NCBI RefSeq assembly: GCF_038593265.1
Contig: NZ_CP151979.1
Location: 2,549,001 to 2,613,000, forward strand
Length of the DNA: 64,000 bases
Origin: Ureibacillus sp. FSL W7-1570
GTDB lineage: Bacteria > Bacillota > Bacilli > Bacillales_A > Planococcaceae
Direction: 5' to 3'
How positions within the stretch are numbered: position 1 is the first letter of the stretch; each line of letters opens with the position of its first letter. Position numbers and translations under genes: made by a program. Under the pieces are notes generated by a model. It was not told the origin of the DNA, did no database searches, and saw only the letters and a program-made list of their open reading frames with translations. Of this stretch, positions 53,927 to 61,974 are shown in pieces.

Positions 53927-55522
53927 TCAGTCATGTTGCTGAACCGGGTGTGTATCTTCTATGACTTTGATCGGGCGCATCATGTCGTGGTCTTCATGTT
54001 CAAGCAAGTGACAGTGCCAAATATAGTTGCCTGTATGTTCTTTCCAATGCATGATGACTCTTGTCACCATGCCGCTGGGAGCTTTTACTGTATCTTTCCA
54101 GCCTTTTTCAAAATCTCGTGGCGGCTCCGGGTCACCGGTAAACTCCAGAATTTTTCCATTGCTTTCTTGGTATAGTTCCAAATTAAATGGCTGACGATCG
54201 AGAATCTTGAATTGAACCAAATGAATATGCATTGGATGGGCAATAGGCGTCGCATTAATAAATTCCCAAATTTCGATGCTGTCCATGGACGGTTTTTCTG
54301 TACATGGATCGTGGTACATTTTGTTATCCAGCATCATCATGATTCGGCCGTATTTGTCACTGCCGACAGATAGGGGCAATTTTCGGATGACATGGGCATG
54401 ATGATCATGTAATTCCATCATTTCTGCAAGTTTCGCCGGAATTTCACTCGTATCCTTTCCTTTTAATGGCTTCGTCACACGGAATTGCATAATATCTCTT
54501 TTCGGTTGGTCTTCATCAAATAAAGTATTGATCAATTTGATTTTTTCCCCTTTGAATCGGGAGAAATCGACAATGACATCGACCCGTTCTGCCGGCATCA
54601 ATTCGATGAATGTGACTTCAACCGGCGTTTCCAAGAATCCTCCATCCGTACCGATAAGATACAAAGGCGCCTCGTTTTCGAGCTGAATATTATAAGTGGA
54701 GCTGTTGGAGCCATTCAAAATACGGAATCGATATTTTCGGGGTTCCACATCCAAATAAGGCCAAACTTTTCCGTTTACAACCATCAAGTCTCCGTTGAAA
54801 AATGGCACTATGGTTGGGATAAATGGAGTCGGAATAGGGAAGGGTGCATCTTCCGGCGGTCTGTCTGGATAAAACAGCGAACCATCTTCATTGAAAGACT
54901 TGTCTTGGAGAAGAAGGGGGTATTCATAATCACCCTTTGGCAAATTTAAACGGTCTTCCAATGAATCACGGATGATATAAAAACCGGTCAAACCCGCATA
55001 TACATTCAATCTTGTCATGGCCATTGTGTGATCGTGATACCAAAGGGTGGTTGCCGGCTGGTGGTTTGTATATTCATGAACTTTTCTTTTGAACTTCGGT
55101 CCGGTATATTCATAATTTTGTGTATACCAAGCTTCCGGATGGCCGTCGCTTTCCCAATTAACATTGGCTCCATGGAGATGGACAACGGAACGGACTTCCG
55201 GAGAGTCTCCCACGCCGTGCAGTGAGCGGTCGACAGGAAGGAAATGCTTTTTTGGAAGTTTGTTCAAATACTTCACGTAAAGTTTTTTGTCTTTTCTTGC
55301 CTCGATTGTGGGGCCTGGGTAGAGCCCGTTATATCCCCAGACTTTTGTTAAAGGGAAATCCCGATGAAATCGATGATATGCTTCCCTCATTGTGATCTCA
55401 ACATAGGAATTGGCCGGATAGTCAGGATGAGGTGTTGGTTTGGCGACAGGCGGTTTGTGCAAAGGTGTCACAAATTTTGGAACCGTTGCAGGATCTTTCG
55501 GATTTACTTTCCTTTTTGACAA
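53927..55522 (-). CDS. cotA: CotA-like multicopper oxidase (laccase)
   Basis: About 531 residues. The preferred start is TTG 55522 with AAAGGA nine bases upstream; ATG 55543 lacks a ribosome site. Copper ligands appear in order: VVHLHGANVN, LWYHDHTMA, HPMHIHLVQF and IWHCHLLEHEDHDMM (type 1 axial Met included). Alignment by eye with B. subtilis CotA is good throughout (WGYNGLYPGPTIE, RLNVYAGLTGFYII, NGKVWPYLDVEPRKYRFRILN). CotA is an outer spore-coat laccase/bilirubin oxidase that forms brown pigment. There is no signal peptide, as expected for a coat protein assembled from the mother cell. Confidence 0.93.
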   Translation of the reverse strand: MSKRKVNPKDPATVPKFVTPLHKPPVAKPTPHPDYPANSYVEITMREAYHRFHRDFPLTKVWGYNGLYPGPTIEARKDKKLYVKYLNKLPKKHFLPVDRSLHGVGDSPEVRSVVHLHGANVNWESDGHPEAWYTQNYEYTGPKFKRKVHEYTNHQPATTLWYHDHTMAMTRLNVYAGLTGFYIIRDSLEDRLNLPKGDYEYPLLLQDKSFNEDGSLFYPDRPPEDAPFPIPTPFIPTIVPFFNGDLMVVNGKVWPYLDVEPRKYRFRILNGSNSSTYNIQLENEAPLYLIGTDGGFLETPVEVTFIELMPAERVDVIVDFSRFKGEKIKLINTLFDEDQPKRDIMQFRVTKPLKGKDTSEIPAKLAEMMELHDHHAHVIRKLPLSVGSDKYGRIMMMLDNKMYHDPCTEKPSMDSIEIWEFINATPIAHPMHIHLVQFKILDRQPFNLELYQESNGKILEFTGDPEPPRDFEKGWKDTVKAPSGMVTRVIMHWKEHTGNYIWHCHLLEHEDHDMMRPIKVIEDTHPVQQHD

Positions 55523-55664
55523 TTTTCCACATCCTTTAGTCATATTTTATTAACTATCGTATTCATAGGCGGGAGTGAATGTTTCTGGGAAAATCAAAGA
55601 CGGGTAAGAAAAATCATCAAAAGTTTATAATTCCAATTAATTTTATAGAAATATAAAAATATAG

Positions 55665-55693
55665 TTGACAATGTGAAGCCTTTTATTTATGAT
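55665..55693 (+). promoter_or_regulatory. Strong sigma-A promoter
   Basis: TTGACA (55665-55670), exact 17-base spacer, TATGAT (55688-55693). Transcription would start near 55700 and meet a terminator after about 50 bases. Confidence 0.8.
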
Positions 55694-55706
55694 AAATATC
55701 AAATTC

Positions 55707-55726
55707 AATAATAATAATAATAATAA
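55707..55726 (+). repeat. (AAT)6 triplet run in the leader
   Basis: Six AAT triplets plus AA at the 5' end of the predicted transcript. It could be a protein-binding single-stranded stretch or simple slippage. Confidence 0.6.
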
Positions 55727-55746
55727 GCCAACTAAACCAATTAGAG

Positions 55747-55781
55747 GCTCCTTTATCAATGTGTTGATAAGGGAGCTTTTT
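55747..55781 (+). terminator. First leader terminator
   Basis: GCTCCTTTATCAA pairs with TTGATAAGGGAGC (one G-U pair, four-base loop), followed by TTTTTGTTTT. It lies only about 50 bases into the transcript, so it is either an attenuator or the end of a short RNA. Confidence 0.88.
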
Positions 55782-55805
55782 GTTTTGATTCGGAGGTGGG
55801 GATCA

Positions 55806-55844
55806 TTGAGTGATCAATGCAGTATGGAGTGTTTCATGATCTAG
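55806..55844 (+). CDS. Candidate sulfur-rich leader peptide
   Basis: TTG 55806 stands nine bases after GGAGG and opens 12 codons, (M)SDQCSMECFMI, then TAG. Five of the 12 residues are Cys or Met. The start lies in a small inverted repeat (CATTGA/TCAATG), and a terminator follows about 100 bases later, before a sulfur-type monooxygenase gene. This is the layout of a translated attenuator. The TTG start and very short length keep the call tentative. Confidence 0.35.
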   Translation: MSDQCSMECFMI

Positions 55845-55939
55845 ACGAAGATGAAAAGTGAATTACTGGAAATTTTGAATTATAAACAGAGTAAATTGAT
55901 TGGGGTAATTTGTTTTTGGTGGTTGTAAAACGGAAAAGT

Positions 55940-56005
55940 GCCAACACTTGTCCTTATAAAGTTATTATTCTATTTTGGCAAGTCTACTGTTGGGGCTTTT
56001 TCTTC
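55940..56005 (+). terminator. Second leader terminator
   Basis: GCCAAC pairs with GTTGGGGC (two-base bulge) outside ACTTGTC/GGCAAGT, followed by TTTTTCTTC. It ends about 95 bases before the monooxygenase start codon. Confidence 0.6.
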
Positions 56006-56099
56006 AAAAGGAAAATAGCCGGGGATTGGTATACAAATGGATACAATCCTCATAAAAATATCGCATTAAATACAACTAAATTAATAGGAGTGATTAGAT

Positions 56100-57440
56100 A
56101 TGACAAAAAGACAATTGGCATTAGGCGCATTCGTTAATTTGCCAGGCCATCATGTGGCAAGTTGGAGAGATCCGAAAACAGAGGTAAGAAAAATCACAGA
56201 TTTATCCTATTTGACGGAAATTGCCCAAATTGCTGAACAAGGCAAGTTTGATAACTTATTTTTTGCGGATGTTTTTGGGCAACCGATTTTGGAGAATGCC
56301 CACTCCGGTTTAAAGTTGGACCCCGTTGTGATCATTTCTGCGTTGGCGGCGGTGACGAAACATATCGGTTTAACGGCCACATTGACAACGTCTTATAATG
56401 ATCCATTCCACGTAGCCCGTAAATTTGCGGCGATTGATCATTTATCAAACGGTCGTGCGGCTTGGAATGTGGTGACATCCGCAAATGAACGGGAAGCATT
56501 GTTATTTGGCCGCGATGAGCATTATGCCCATGCAGAGCGTTATGAACGGGCCAATGAATTTGTGGAAGTGGTGAAAAAGCTATGGTTCTCCATTGATCAA
56601 GAGGCACTCATTATCGATAAGGAAAGTGGCCGCTATTATGACTTGGATAAAGTGACGGAAGTGAACCATGAAGGAAAATTCTTTAAAGTGAAAGGTACAT
56701 TGGATGCACCTTCTACACCGCAAGGACATCCGGTCATTGTGCAAGCAGGTTCGTCGGAGGCGGGAAAAGAATTGGCCGCAAAAACGGCGGAAGTAATTTT
56801 CACCGCATGGCAGACACTGGAGGATGCGCAAAAGTTTTATCGTGATGTCAAAGGCCGGTTGGCAAAATACGGCCGCGATCCGGAAGACTTAAAAATTATG
56901 CCGGGTGCTTTTATTATAGTAGCGAAAACAGAAGAAGAAGCGAAAGCAAAACATGAACAATTGAACAACTATATTACGCCGGATGTAGGATTAGCATATT
57001 TATCCAATTATGTTGGATTTGATTTATCGGATTATGACTTTGATGGACCAATTCCGGATTTCGAAGGTCAACAACGTGATCGTACAAATCCAAACATTCG
57101 GACGAATATCGTCAAGGGCATTGTCGAAAGAAAAGGGCTAAAAACGTTGCGTGAATTATATAACAATATTGCAGGCGCCCGCGGTCATCGTGAAATTGTG
57201 GGGACACCGGAGCAAGTGGCGGATCAATTGCAAGAATGGTTTGAAAACGAAGCGGCGGACGGCTTTAATATCATGCCGCCAACATTCCCGGAAGGCTTTA
57301 AAGATATCGTTGAGCTTGTCATTCCGGAATTGCAGCGCCGGGGCATCTTCAAAACGGAATATAAAGGCACAACATTGCGAGAAAATCTTGGCTTGAAACG
57401 ACCTGTCAATCCGTTTATCCGATCAAAAATTACACAATAG
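56100..57440 (+). CDS. NtaA/DmoA family FMN-dependent monooxygenase (first copy)
   Basis: A 446-residue bacterial-luciferase-like oxygenase that uses FMNH2 from a partner reductase. The start has AGGAGTGA upstream. Family segments are GAFVNLPGHHVASWRDP, QGKFDNLFFADVFG, AAWNVVTSANEREALLFG, HPVIVQAGSSEAGKELAA and GARGHREIVGTPEQVADQL. Relatives include nitrilotriacetate, dimethyl sulfide and dibenzothiophene-sulfone monooxygenases. The ABC importer downstream favours an organosulfur substrate. No flavin reductase gene is in the window. By eye it is about two-thirds identical to the copy at 61975. Confidence 0.93.
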   Translation: MTKRQLALGAFVNLPGHHVASWRDPKTEVRKITDLSYLTEIAQIAEQGKFDNLFFADVFGQPILENAHSGLKLDPVVIISALAAVTKHIGLTATLTTSYNDPFHVARKFAAIDHLSNGRAAWNVVTSANEREALLFGRDEHYAHAERYERANEFVEVVKKLWFSIDQEALIIDKESGRYYDLDKVTEVNHEGKFFKVKGTLDAPSTPQGHPVIVQAGSSEAGKELAAKTAEVIFTAWQTLEDAQKFYRDVKGRLAKYGRDPEDLKIMPGAFIIVAKTEEEAKAKHEQLNNYITPDVGLAYLSNYVGFDLSDYDFDGPIPDFEGQQRDRTNPNIRTNIVKGIVERKGLKTLRELYNNIAGARGHREIVGTPEQVADQLQEWFENEAADGFNIMPPTFPEGFKDIVELVIPELQRRGIFKTEYKGTTLRENLGLKRPVNPFIRSKITQ

Positions 57441-57460
57441 TAACCCCCTCTGAATTCATT

Positions 57461-57500
57461 GGAGGCTCCTTTATCTTAGGTGATGGGTAGTGGAGCCTTC
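57461..57500 (+). terminator. Hairpin after the first monooxygenase
   Basis: GGAGGCTCC pairs with GGAGCCTTC (two G-U pairs) around 22 bases; the T tract is short, so termination may be partial. It shares GAGGCTCCTTTATC with the leader terminator at 55744. Confidence 0.55.
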
Positions 57501-57650
57501 GGTTTAAAAAAATGTTTATCCTAAATGGTCCAGGTTGCCTTTCGTTGAGGGCATCATTCAACTGCAAATTAATTTGCTGGAAGAACCAAGTAGTCCCTCT
57601 TAAGAAACATACAGATCAGTCGATTATGGAGGGACGACCCAGCATTATGC

Positions 57651-57666
57651 ACTATAAATATAGTGA
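57651..57666. promoter_or_regulatory. Perfect palindrome before the ABC operon
   Basis: CACTATA-AA-TATAGTG is a perfect inverted repeat 35 bases upstream of the ATPase start, overlapping TATAAA. It is a candidate operator. Confidence 0.5.
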
Positions 57667-57700
57667 ATATATTGATAAATGTTTTTTAAGGAGGTAAGCA

Positions 57701-58501
57701 ATGGATAAAATCAGATTCGAAAAGGTCACGAAAACCTTTTTAATTCGGGATGAAAAGAAAAAAGGCGCACAACGGGAATTTACCGCCATTCGGGATATCG
57801 ACTTTTCCGTAAAAGAAGGGGAGTTCATAACATTAGTGGGTCCGAGCGGATGCGGGAAGTCCACGTTGCTTGATTTGTTGACTGGTTTAACCCGGCCTAC
57901 GAAAGGGCGCCTTTTGATTGATGGCCGTGAAATCACGGGTCCAGGGTTGGATAGAGGAATTGTGTTTCAACAATATGCGTTGTTTCCTTGGAAAACCGCG
58001 CGGGGCAATATAGAGTTCGGGTTGGAGGCAAAAGGGATTCCAAGAAGTGAATGGAAAGAGCGGTCGGAATATTATTTGGATTTGGTAGGATTAAAAAAGT
58101 TTGCCGACCGATATCCCCATGAACTCTCCGGTGGGATGAAACAGCGGATAGCCATTGCACGGAGTTTGGCATTTGACCCGGATGTGCTTTTAATGGATGA
58201 ACCGTTTGCCGCACTGGATGCCCAAACCCGGGAAACATTGCAAAGTGAGTTGCTGCGGATTTGGCAAAAAACAGGAAAAACAATTATATTTGTTACCCAT
58301 GGAATTGATGAAGCGGTTTATTTAGGGGAAAGGGTGGTTGTACTGACAGCGAACCCGGGCACGGTGAAAAAGATCGTGGATATTCCGCTAAAACATCGTT
58401 TGGAGGATGCGGATATTAAGTCGAATCCGGTATTTGTGGAGAAACGGCATGAGGTATGGAATCTGTTGCATGAGCCGGAATTTATAGGGGCACATATTTA
58501 A
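57701..58501 (+). CDS. ABC transporter ATPase (SsuB/TauB type)
   Basis: A 266-residue ATPase with Walker A VGPSGCGKST, Q-loop FQQYALFPWKT, signature LSGGMKQR, Walker B VLLMDEPFAALD and switch His in FVTHGIDEAVYL. The PWKT and the AALDAQTRE context belong to the nitrate/sulfonate/taurine group. AAGGAGGT gives a strong start. First gene of ATPase-permease-binding protein. Confidence 0.93.
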   Translation: MDKIRFEKVTKTFLIRDEKKKGAQREFTAIRDIDFSVKEGEFITLVGPSGCGKSTLLDLLTGLTRPTKGRLLIDGREITGPGLDRGIVFQQYALFPWKTARGNIEFGLEAKGIPRSEWKERSEYYLDLVGLKKFADRYPHELSGGMKQRIAIARSLAFDPDVLLMDEPFAALDAQTRETLQSELLRIWQKTGKTIIFVTHGIDEAVYLGERVVVLTANPGTVKKIVDIPLKHRLEDADIKSNPVFVEKRHEVWNLLHEPEFIGAHI

Positions 58502-58519
58502 AAGAAAGGGGTTATGTAA

Positions 58520-59341
58520 ATGGTATCATTTGACAAACCGGTGCAACTGGATGGGAAAGGGAAAATACAAAAGGCGTCAGCCCATTCAACATCATTTTTG
58601 GGAAAAGCCTTTAAAAAATCCATTGTACTCATATTATTTGTCTTGTTATGGGAAATTGCGCCGCAGTACGGACTTGTCGAAAAAACATTTTTACCGCCAT
58701 TTTCGGAGGTGGTACGTGCCTGGTGGGACTTGCTGGTGACGGGAGAATTGTGGAGACACTTTGAAGCAAGCATTTTGCGTTCATTATTCGGTTTTATCCT
58801 GGCATTAGCAGTGGCCATTCCTTTGGGATTATTGATCGGTTGGTATCCGTTGGCGCGGGATTTATTCACACCGATTTTGGAATTGTTCCGCAATACAGCG
58901 GCATTGGCATTACTGCCGGTATTTATTTTAATTTTAGGAATCGGTGAAGTGTCCAAAATTGCCATTGTCTTATTTGCTTGTACATGGCCGGTATTATTAA
59001 ATACGATTTCTGCCGTGAAAAATGTGGATCCATTATTAATTAAATCAGCACGTTCGATGAATATCTCATCTTTTAAATTGTTTTATAAGGTGATTTTACC
59101 CGCATCTGTACCGACAATTTTTACAGGAATCCGCATGGCGGGTACAGGAGCGATTTTAGTGTTGATTGCGGCCGAAATGGTGGGTGCAAAAGCTGGACTG
59201 GGTTATTTTATTACGTATGCCCAGTACAACTTCCTAATCGCGGAAATGTATGCCGGTATTTTGACAATCTCCTTGTTGGGATTATTAATTAACTATGGAC
59301 TTTCAAGTGCGGAGCGATATTTTTCCAGTTGGAAACAATAA
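58520..59341 (+). CDS. ABC transporter permease (SsuC/TauC type)
   Basis: A 273-residue membrane protein with six helices and the BPD inner-membrane motif (EAA loop) around SARSMNISSFKLFYKVILPASVP. It starts at ATG 58520 behind AAAGGGG, 18 bases after the ATPase. With the neighbouring genes it forms an importer for a sulfonate-like solute. Confidence 0.92.
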   Translation: MVSFDKPVQLDGKGKIQKASAHSTSFLGKAFKKSIVLILFVLLWEIAPQYGLVEKTFLPPFSEVVRAWWDLLVTGELWRHFEASILRSLFGFILALAVAIPLGLLIGWYPLARDLFTPILELFRNTAALALLPVFILILGIGEVSKIAIVLFACTWPVLLNTISAVKNVDPLLIKSARSMNISSFKLFYKVILPASVPTIFTGIRMAGTGAILVLIAAEMVGAKAGLGYFITYAQYNFLIAEMYAGILTISLLGLLINYGLSSAERYFSSWKQ

Positions 59342-59414
59342 ATTTAATACCAATTAAATTTGTAAATTTAGTTGTGAATAGCGCCATAACTGGAATAGAA
59401 AGGTGAGTAAAAGA

Positions 59415-60449
59415 ATGAAAAAGCTTTTGTTATTATTACTGGCTTTAGGATTATCATTAACGATTTTAACAGCATGTGGCAGTGATTCGGAAAAAACAGC
59501 GGGAGCAAGCGGTGATGATAAAGGATCAAACGGCCAAGATAAAGTCTTGCAATATACGGGATCACCTGGCACTGTATCATATCCGGAATTGGCGGAAGCA
59601 TTAGGATATTTAGGGGATCTTAAATTAGACAGGGTCAGTGACTCGACAGGAGGCCCTGAAAACATTCAGTTAACTGCAACGGGTGAAATCGACTTTGGTT
59701 CAGCATTTAACGGAGCGATCATTAAGTCTTATGCCCAAGGTGTAAAAATTAAATCTGTCATTGGTTCGTACGGAAGTGATGAAAATACCTTCATGGGTTT
59801 TTATACTTTGGAAGATAGTGACATTAAAACAGCAAAAGATTTAATTGGAAAAAAGATTGGCGTTAATACGTTAGGGGCCCATGCGGAATTTGCAATCAAA
59901 CAGTTTTTGCGTGATAACGGATTAACGGAAGATGAAATCAAAAAAGTTGAATTGGTTGTTGTCCCAATGGCAAGTGCGGAACAAATTTTACGGGCTGGCC
60001 AAATTGACGTTGTGCAACTTAGTGGCATTTCAAAAGATAAGGCGATGGAAAATGGCGGTATTCGCCCTGTTTTAAAAGATATTGATCTATTTGGCGAATT
60101 TACAGCAGGAGCTTATTTCTTTACAGAAAAATATATTGAAGAAAATCCGGACACAGTGAAAACTTTTGTGGAAGGTGTGGCAAAGGCGATTGAATGGGCA
60201 AGAACAACTCCACAGGAGGAAGTCGTTGCGAAATTGGAAGAAATCGTTTCATCCCGTGAAGGCAATGAACCGACAGAAAATCTGAAATATTGGAAAAGCA
60301 CAGGGATAGCGGAAAAAGGCGGAGTAATTGCGGAGAAAGAATTCCAAATTTGGATTGATTGGTTAGTGCAAAACGGAGAGTTGAAAGAAGGGCAAGTGAA
60401 ATTAGAGGATTTATACACAAATGAGTTCAATCCTTTTGCGAAACAATAG
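59415..60449 (+). CDS. ABC substrate-binding lipoprotein (SsuA/NMT1 type)
   Basis: A 344-residue lipoprotein. I start at ATG 59415 behind AAAGGTGAG; GTG 59403 overlaps that site. The lipobox is LTAC with the Cys near residue 20. The mature part follows the NMT1/SsuA pattern: TGGPENIQLTATGEIDFGSAFNGAIIKSYAQG, GKKIGVNTLGAHAEFAIKQFL, ASAEQILRAGQIDVVQL and AYFFTEKYIEENPDTVKTF. It lies 73 bases after the permease gene. Confidence 0.92.
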   Translation: MKKLLLLLLALGLSLTILTACGSDSEKTAGASGDDKGSNGQDKVLQYTGSPGTVSYPELAEALGYLGDLKLDRVSDSTGGPENIQLTATGEIDFGSAFNGAIIKSYAQGVKIKSVIGSYGSDENTFMGFYTLEDSDIKTAKDLIGKKIGVNTLGAHAEFAIKQFLRDNGLTEDEIKKVELVVVPMASAEQILRAGQIDVVQLSGISKDKAMENGGIRPVLKDIDLFGEFTAGAYFFTEKYIEENPDTVKTFVEGVAKAIEWARTTPQEEVVAKLEEIVSSREGNEPTENLKYWKSTGIAEKGGVIAEKEFQIWIDWLVQNGELKEGQVKLEDLYTNEFNPFAKQ

Positions 60450-60532
60450 AATGAAATATGTACCGGAAAAGAAGAACATGAGAAGTTCGCGATAATCTTT
60501 TATCTTTACACTAGATATGAATTTTTCCGATA

Positions 60533-60556
60533 AACCCCCATTCCAATGTGGGGGTT
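60533..60556 (+). terminator. GC-rich hairpin before the MFS gene
   Basis: AACCCCCA pairs with TGGGGGTT around an eight-base loop, without a T tract. It may slow or partly stop transcripts between the ABC operon and the MFS gene, or protect the RNA. Confidence 0.4.
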
Positions 60557-60579
60557 ATTGGAAAAGGGAGTGCGGAAAG

Positions 60580-61773
60580 TTGGATCAAAAGCTTTGGACA
60601 AAGGAATTTATCATTATTTCCTTAGTCAATTTTCTATTGACCATGATGTATTTTTTATTGATGGTCACAATGTCAAATTACGCAGTCGAAACATACGGTG
60701 CAAAGGTCAGCACCGCTGGACTGGTAGCAAGTATTTTTGTCCTTGGGTGTCTGGTAGGAAGGTTGGCATTGGGAAAGCTGGTAGAGCGGTTCGGCTTGCT
60801 GCAAGTACTCATTTTCGGGTTGCTTGGAATCGTGTTAGTATCGTTGGGCTACTTTCTTGCGTATAGTGTTGCGACATTATTGCTTATCCGTATTTTGCAT
60901 GGTTTTACAGTGGGAGTTGTCAGTACAACGGCAAGCACCATTTGCGTTCGGATTGTACCTGCCGCCAGGAAGGGAGAAGGAATCAGCTACTTTAGCTTAA
61001 GCCATGTTCTCAGTTCAGCGATCGGTCCATTTGTTGGGATGATGTTAAACCATTTAAATAATGGATTTCAATGGATGTTTGCTTTAAATATAGTGACCGT
61101 ATTGATTTGCATGTTCATTATCAAACTGGCGGGATTACAAGTGCCAAATATGGAGAAAGCGGCAGTGGACGGAAAGCCGAAAATCTGGAATATCTCCAAT
61201 TATATCGATAAACAGGCAATTCCAATTTCTTTGTTGATTATGTTGTTCGGTTTTTGTTTTTCCAGCGTGACTTCCTATTTAATGTTATACGGAAAAGAAA
61301 CGGGATTGATTAAGGCAGCCAGTTATTTCTTCCTCATCCATTCCTTATGTATCCTTTGTTCAAGACCATTTACAGGAAAAATCATGGACGCACGGGGAAC
61401 GAATATTGTTGTATACCCCTGTATGTTACTGTTTGCGACCGGGATGTTTATTTACAGCCAATCAACAGCCGATTGGATGATTCTAATAGCGGCTGCTTGT
61501 ATGGGATTAGGTTTTGGCAACATCAATTCGGCCGCGCAGTTGATTGCAGTGAAAAATGCGGATCCTGACCGTTTGGGTCTGGCGACAGCAACGTACTTTA
61601 TATTTATGGATTTAGGTTTCGGTTTAGGCCCCTATCTTTTAGGCCATATAATAGAAGGCATCGGCTTCCGGATGTTATATACCATGGCGTCCTGCATTGG
61701 ACTAATTTGTATACCGATTTACTATAAGATTTATGGAAACAAAGAAATCATTCCTATATTGGAAGATAAATAA
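60580..61773 (+). CDS. MFS transporter of the sulfur island
   Basis: A 397-residue, 12-helix carrier starting at TTG 60580 behind GGGAG; an ATG at 60517 lies upstream of the hairpin and has no ribosome site. Motif A-like LGCLVGRLALGKLVERFGL and IVPAARKGEGISYFSLSHVLSSAIGPFVG are visible. It could import an organosulfur compound or export the product of the monooxygenases. The gene position between importer and second monooxygenase supports a shared pathway. Confidence 0.86.
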   Translation: MDQKLWTKEFIIISLVNFLLTMMYFLLMVTMSNYAVETYGAKVSTAGLVASIFVLGCLVGRLALGKLVERFGLLQVLIFGLLGIVLVSLGYFLAYSVATLLLIRILHGFTVGVVSTTASTICVRIVPAARKGEGISYFSLSHVLSSAIGPFVGMMLNHLNNGFQWMFALNIVTVLICMFIIKLAGLQVPNMEKAAVDGKPKIWNISNYIDKQAIPISLLIMLFGFCFSSVTSYLMLYGKETGLIKAASYFFLIHSLCILCSRPFTGKIMDARGTNIVVYPCMLLFATGMFIYSQSTADWMILIAAACMGLGFGNINSAAQLIAVKNADPDRLGLATATYFIFMDLGFGLGPYLLGHIIEGIGFRMLYTMASCIGLICIPIYYKIYGNKEIIPILEDK

Positions 61774-61894
61774 AAAAGGTAAAAATAGCCGCATTCAAAG
61801 GAGCAGATGCGGTTACATCCCGTGTAAACGGTATGTCACATCAATTAAGGTGTTTTCACCGCCTTAGTTATTGCTTTCATTTTACACGAGCTTA

Positions 61895-61946
61895 CTAGTT
61901 AACTAGAGGCTACTATTCCTTCGTAAAAAAGGAATGGTAGCCTTTT
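61895..61946 (+). terminator. Palindrome and terminator-like hairpin before the second monooxygenase
   Basis: CTAGTTAACTAG (61895-61906) is a perfect palindrome; next to it AGGCTACTATTCCTT pairs with AAGGAATGGTAGCCT (15 bases, one G-U) and four T follow. The hairpin ends 29 bases before the start codon of the next gene, so it is either the MFS terminator or a leader attenuator of the monooxygenase gene. Confidence 0.6.
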
Positions 61947-61974
61947 AAAATAAATAAAAAAAGGAGAGATTGGA

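Larger units (their letters stand above)
55544..56099. other. Long leader region of the flavin monooxygenase gene
   Basis: The gap contains, in order, TAATTCCAATTA at about 55627, a strong promoter, an AAT triplet run, a terminator, a mini-ORF with Cys and Met codons, and a second terminator (separate entries), then AGGAGTGA before ATG 56100. No larger gene is present. Confidence 0.6.

Noticed and set aside
55786-55850. S-box or T-box riboswitch before the monooxygenase
   Set aside because: Neither the S-box core nor the T-box GGGTGGNACCGCG motif is present.
55910-56137. 75-codon frame through the monooxygenase leader
   Set aside because: Crosses the second leader terminator and the start of the real gene in another frame; no ribosome site.
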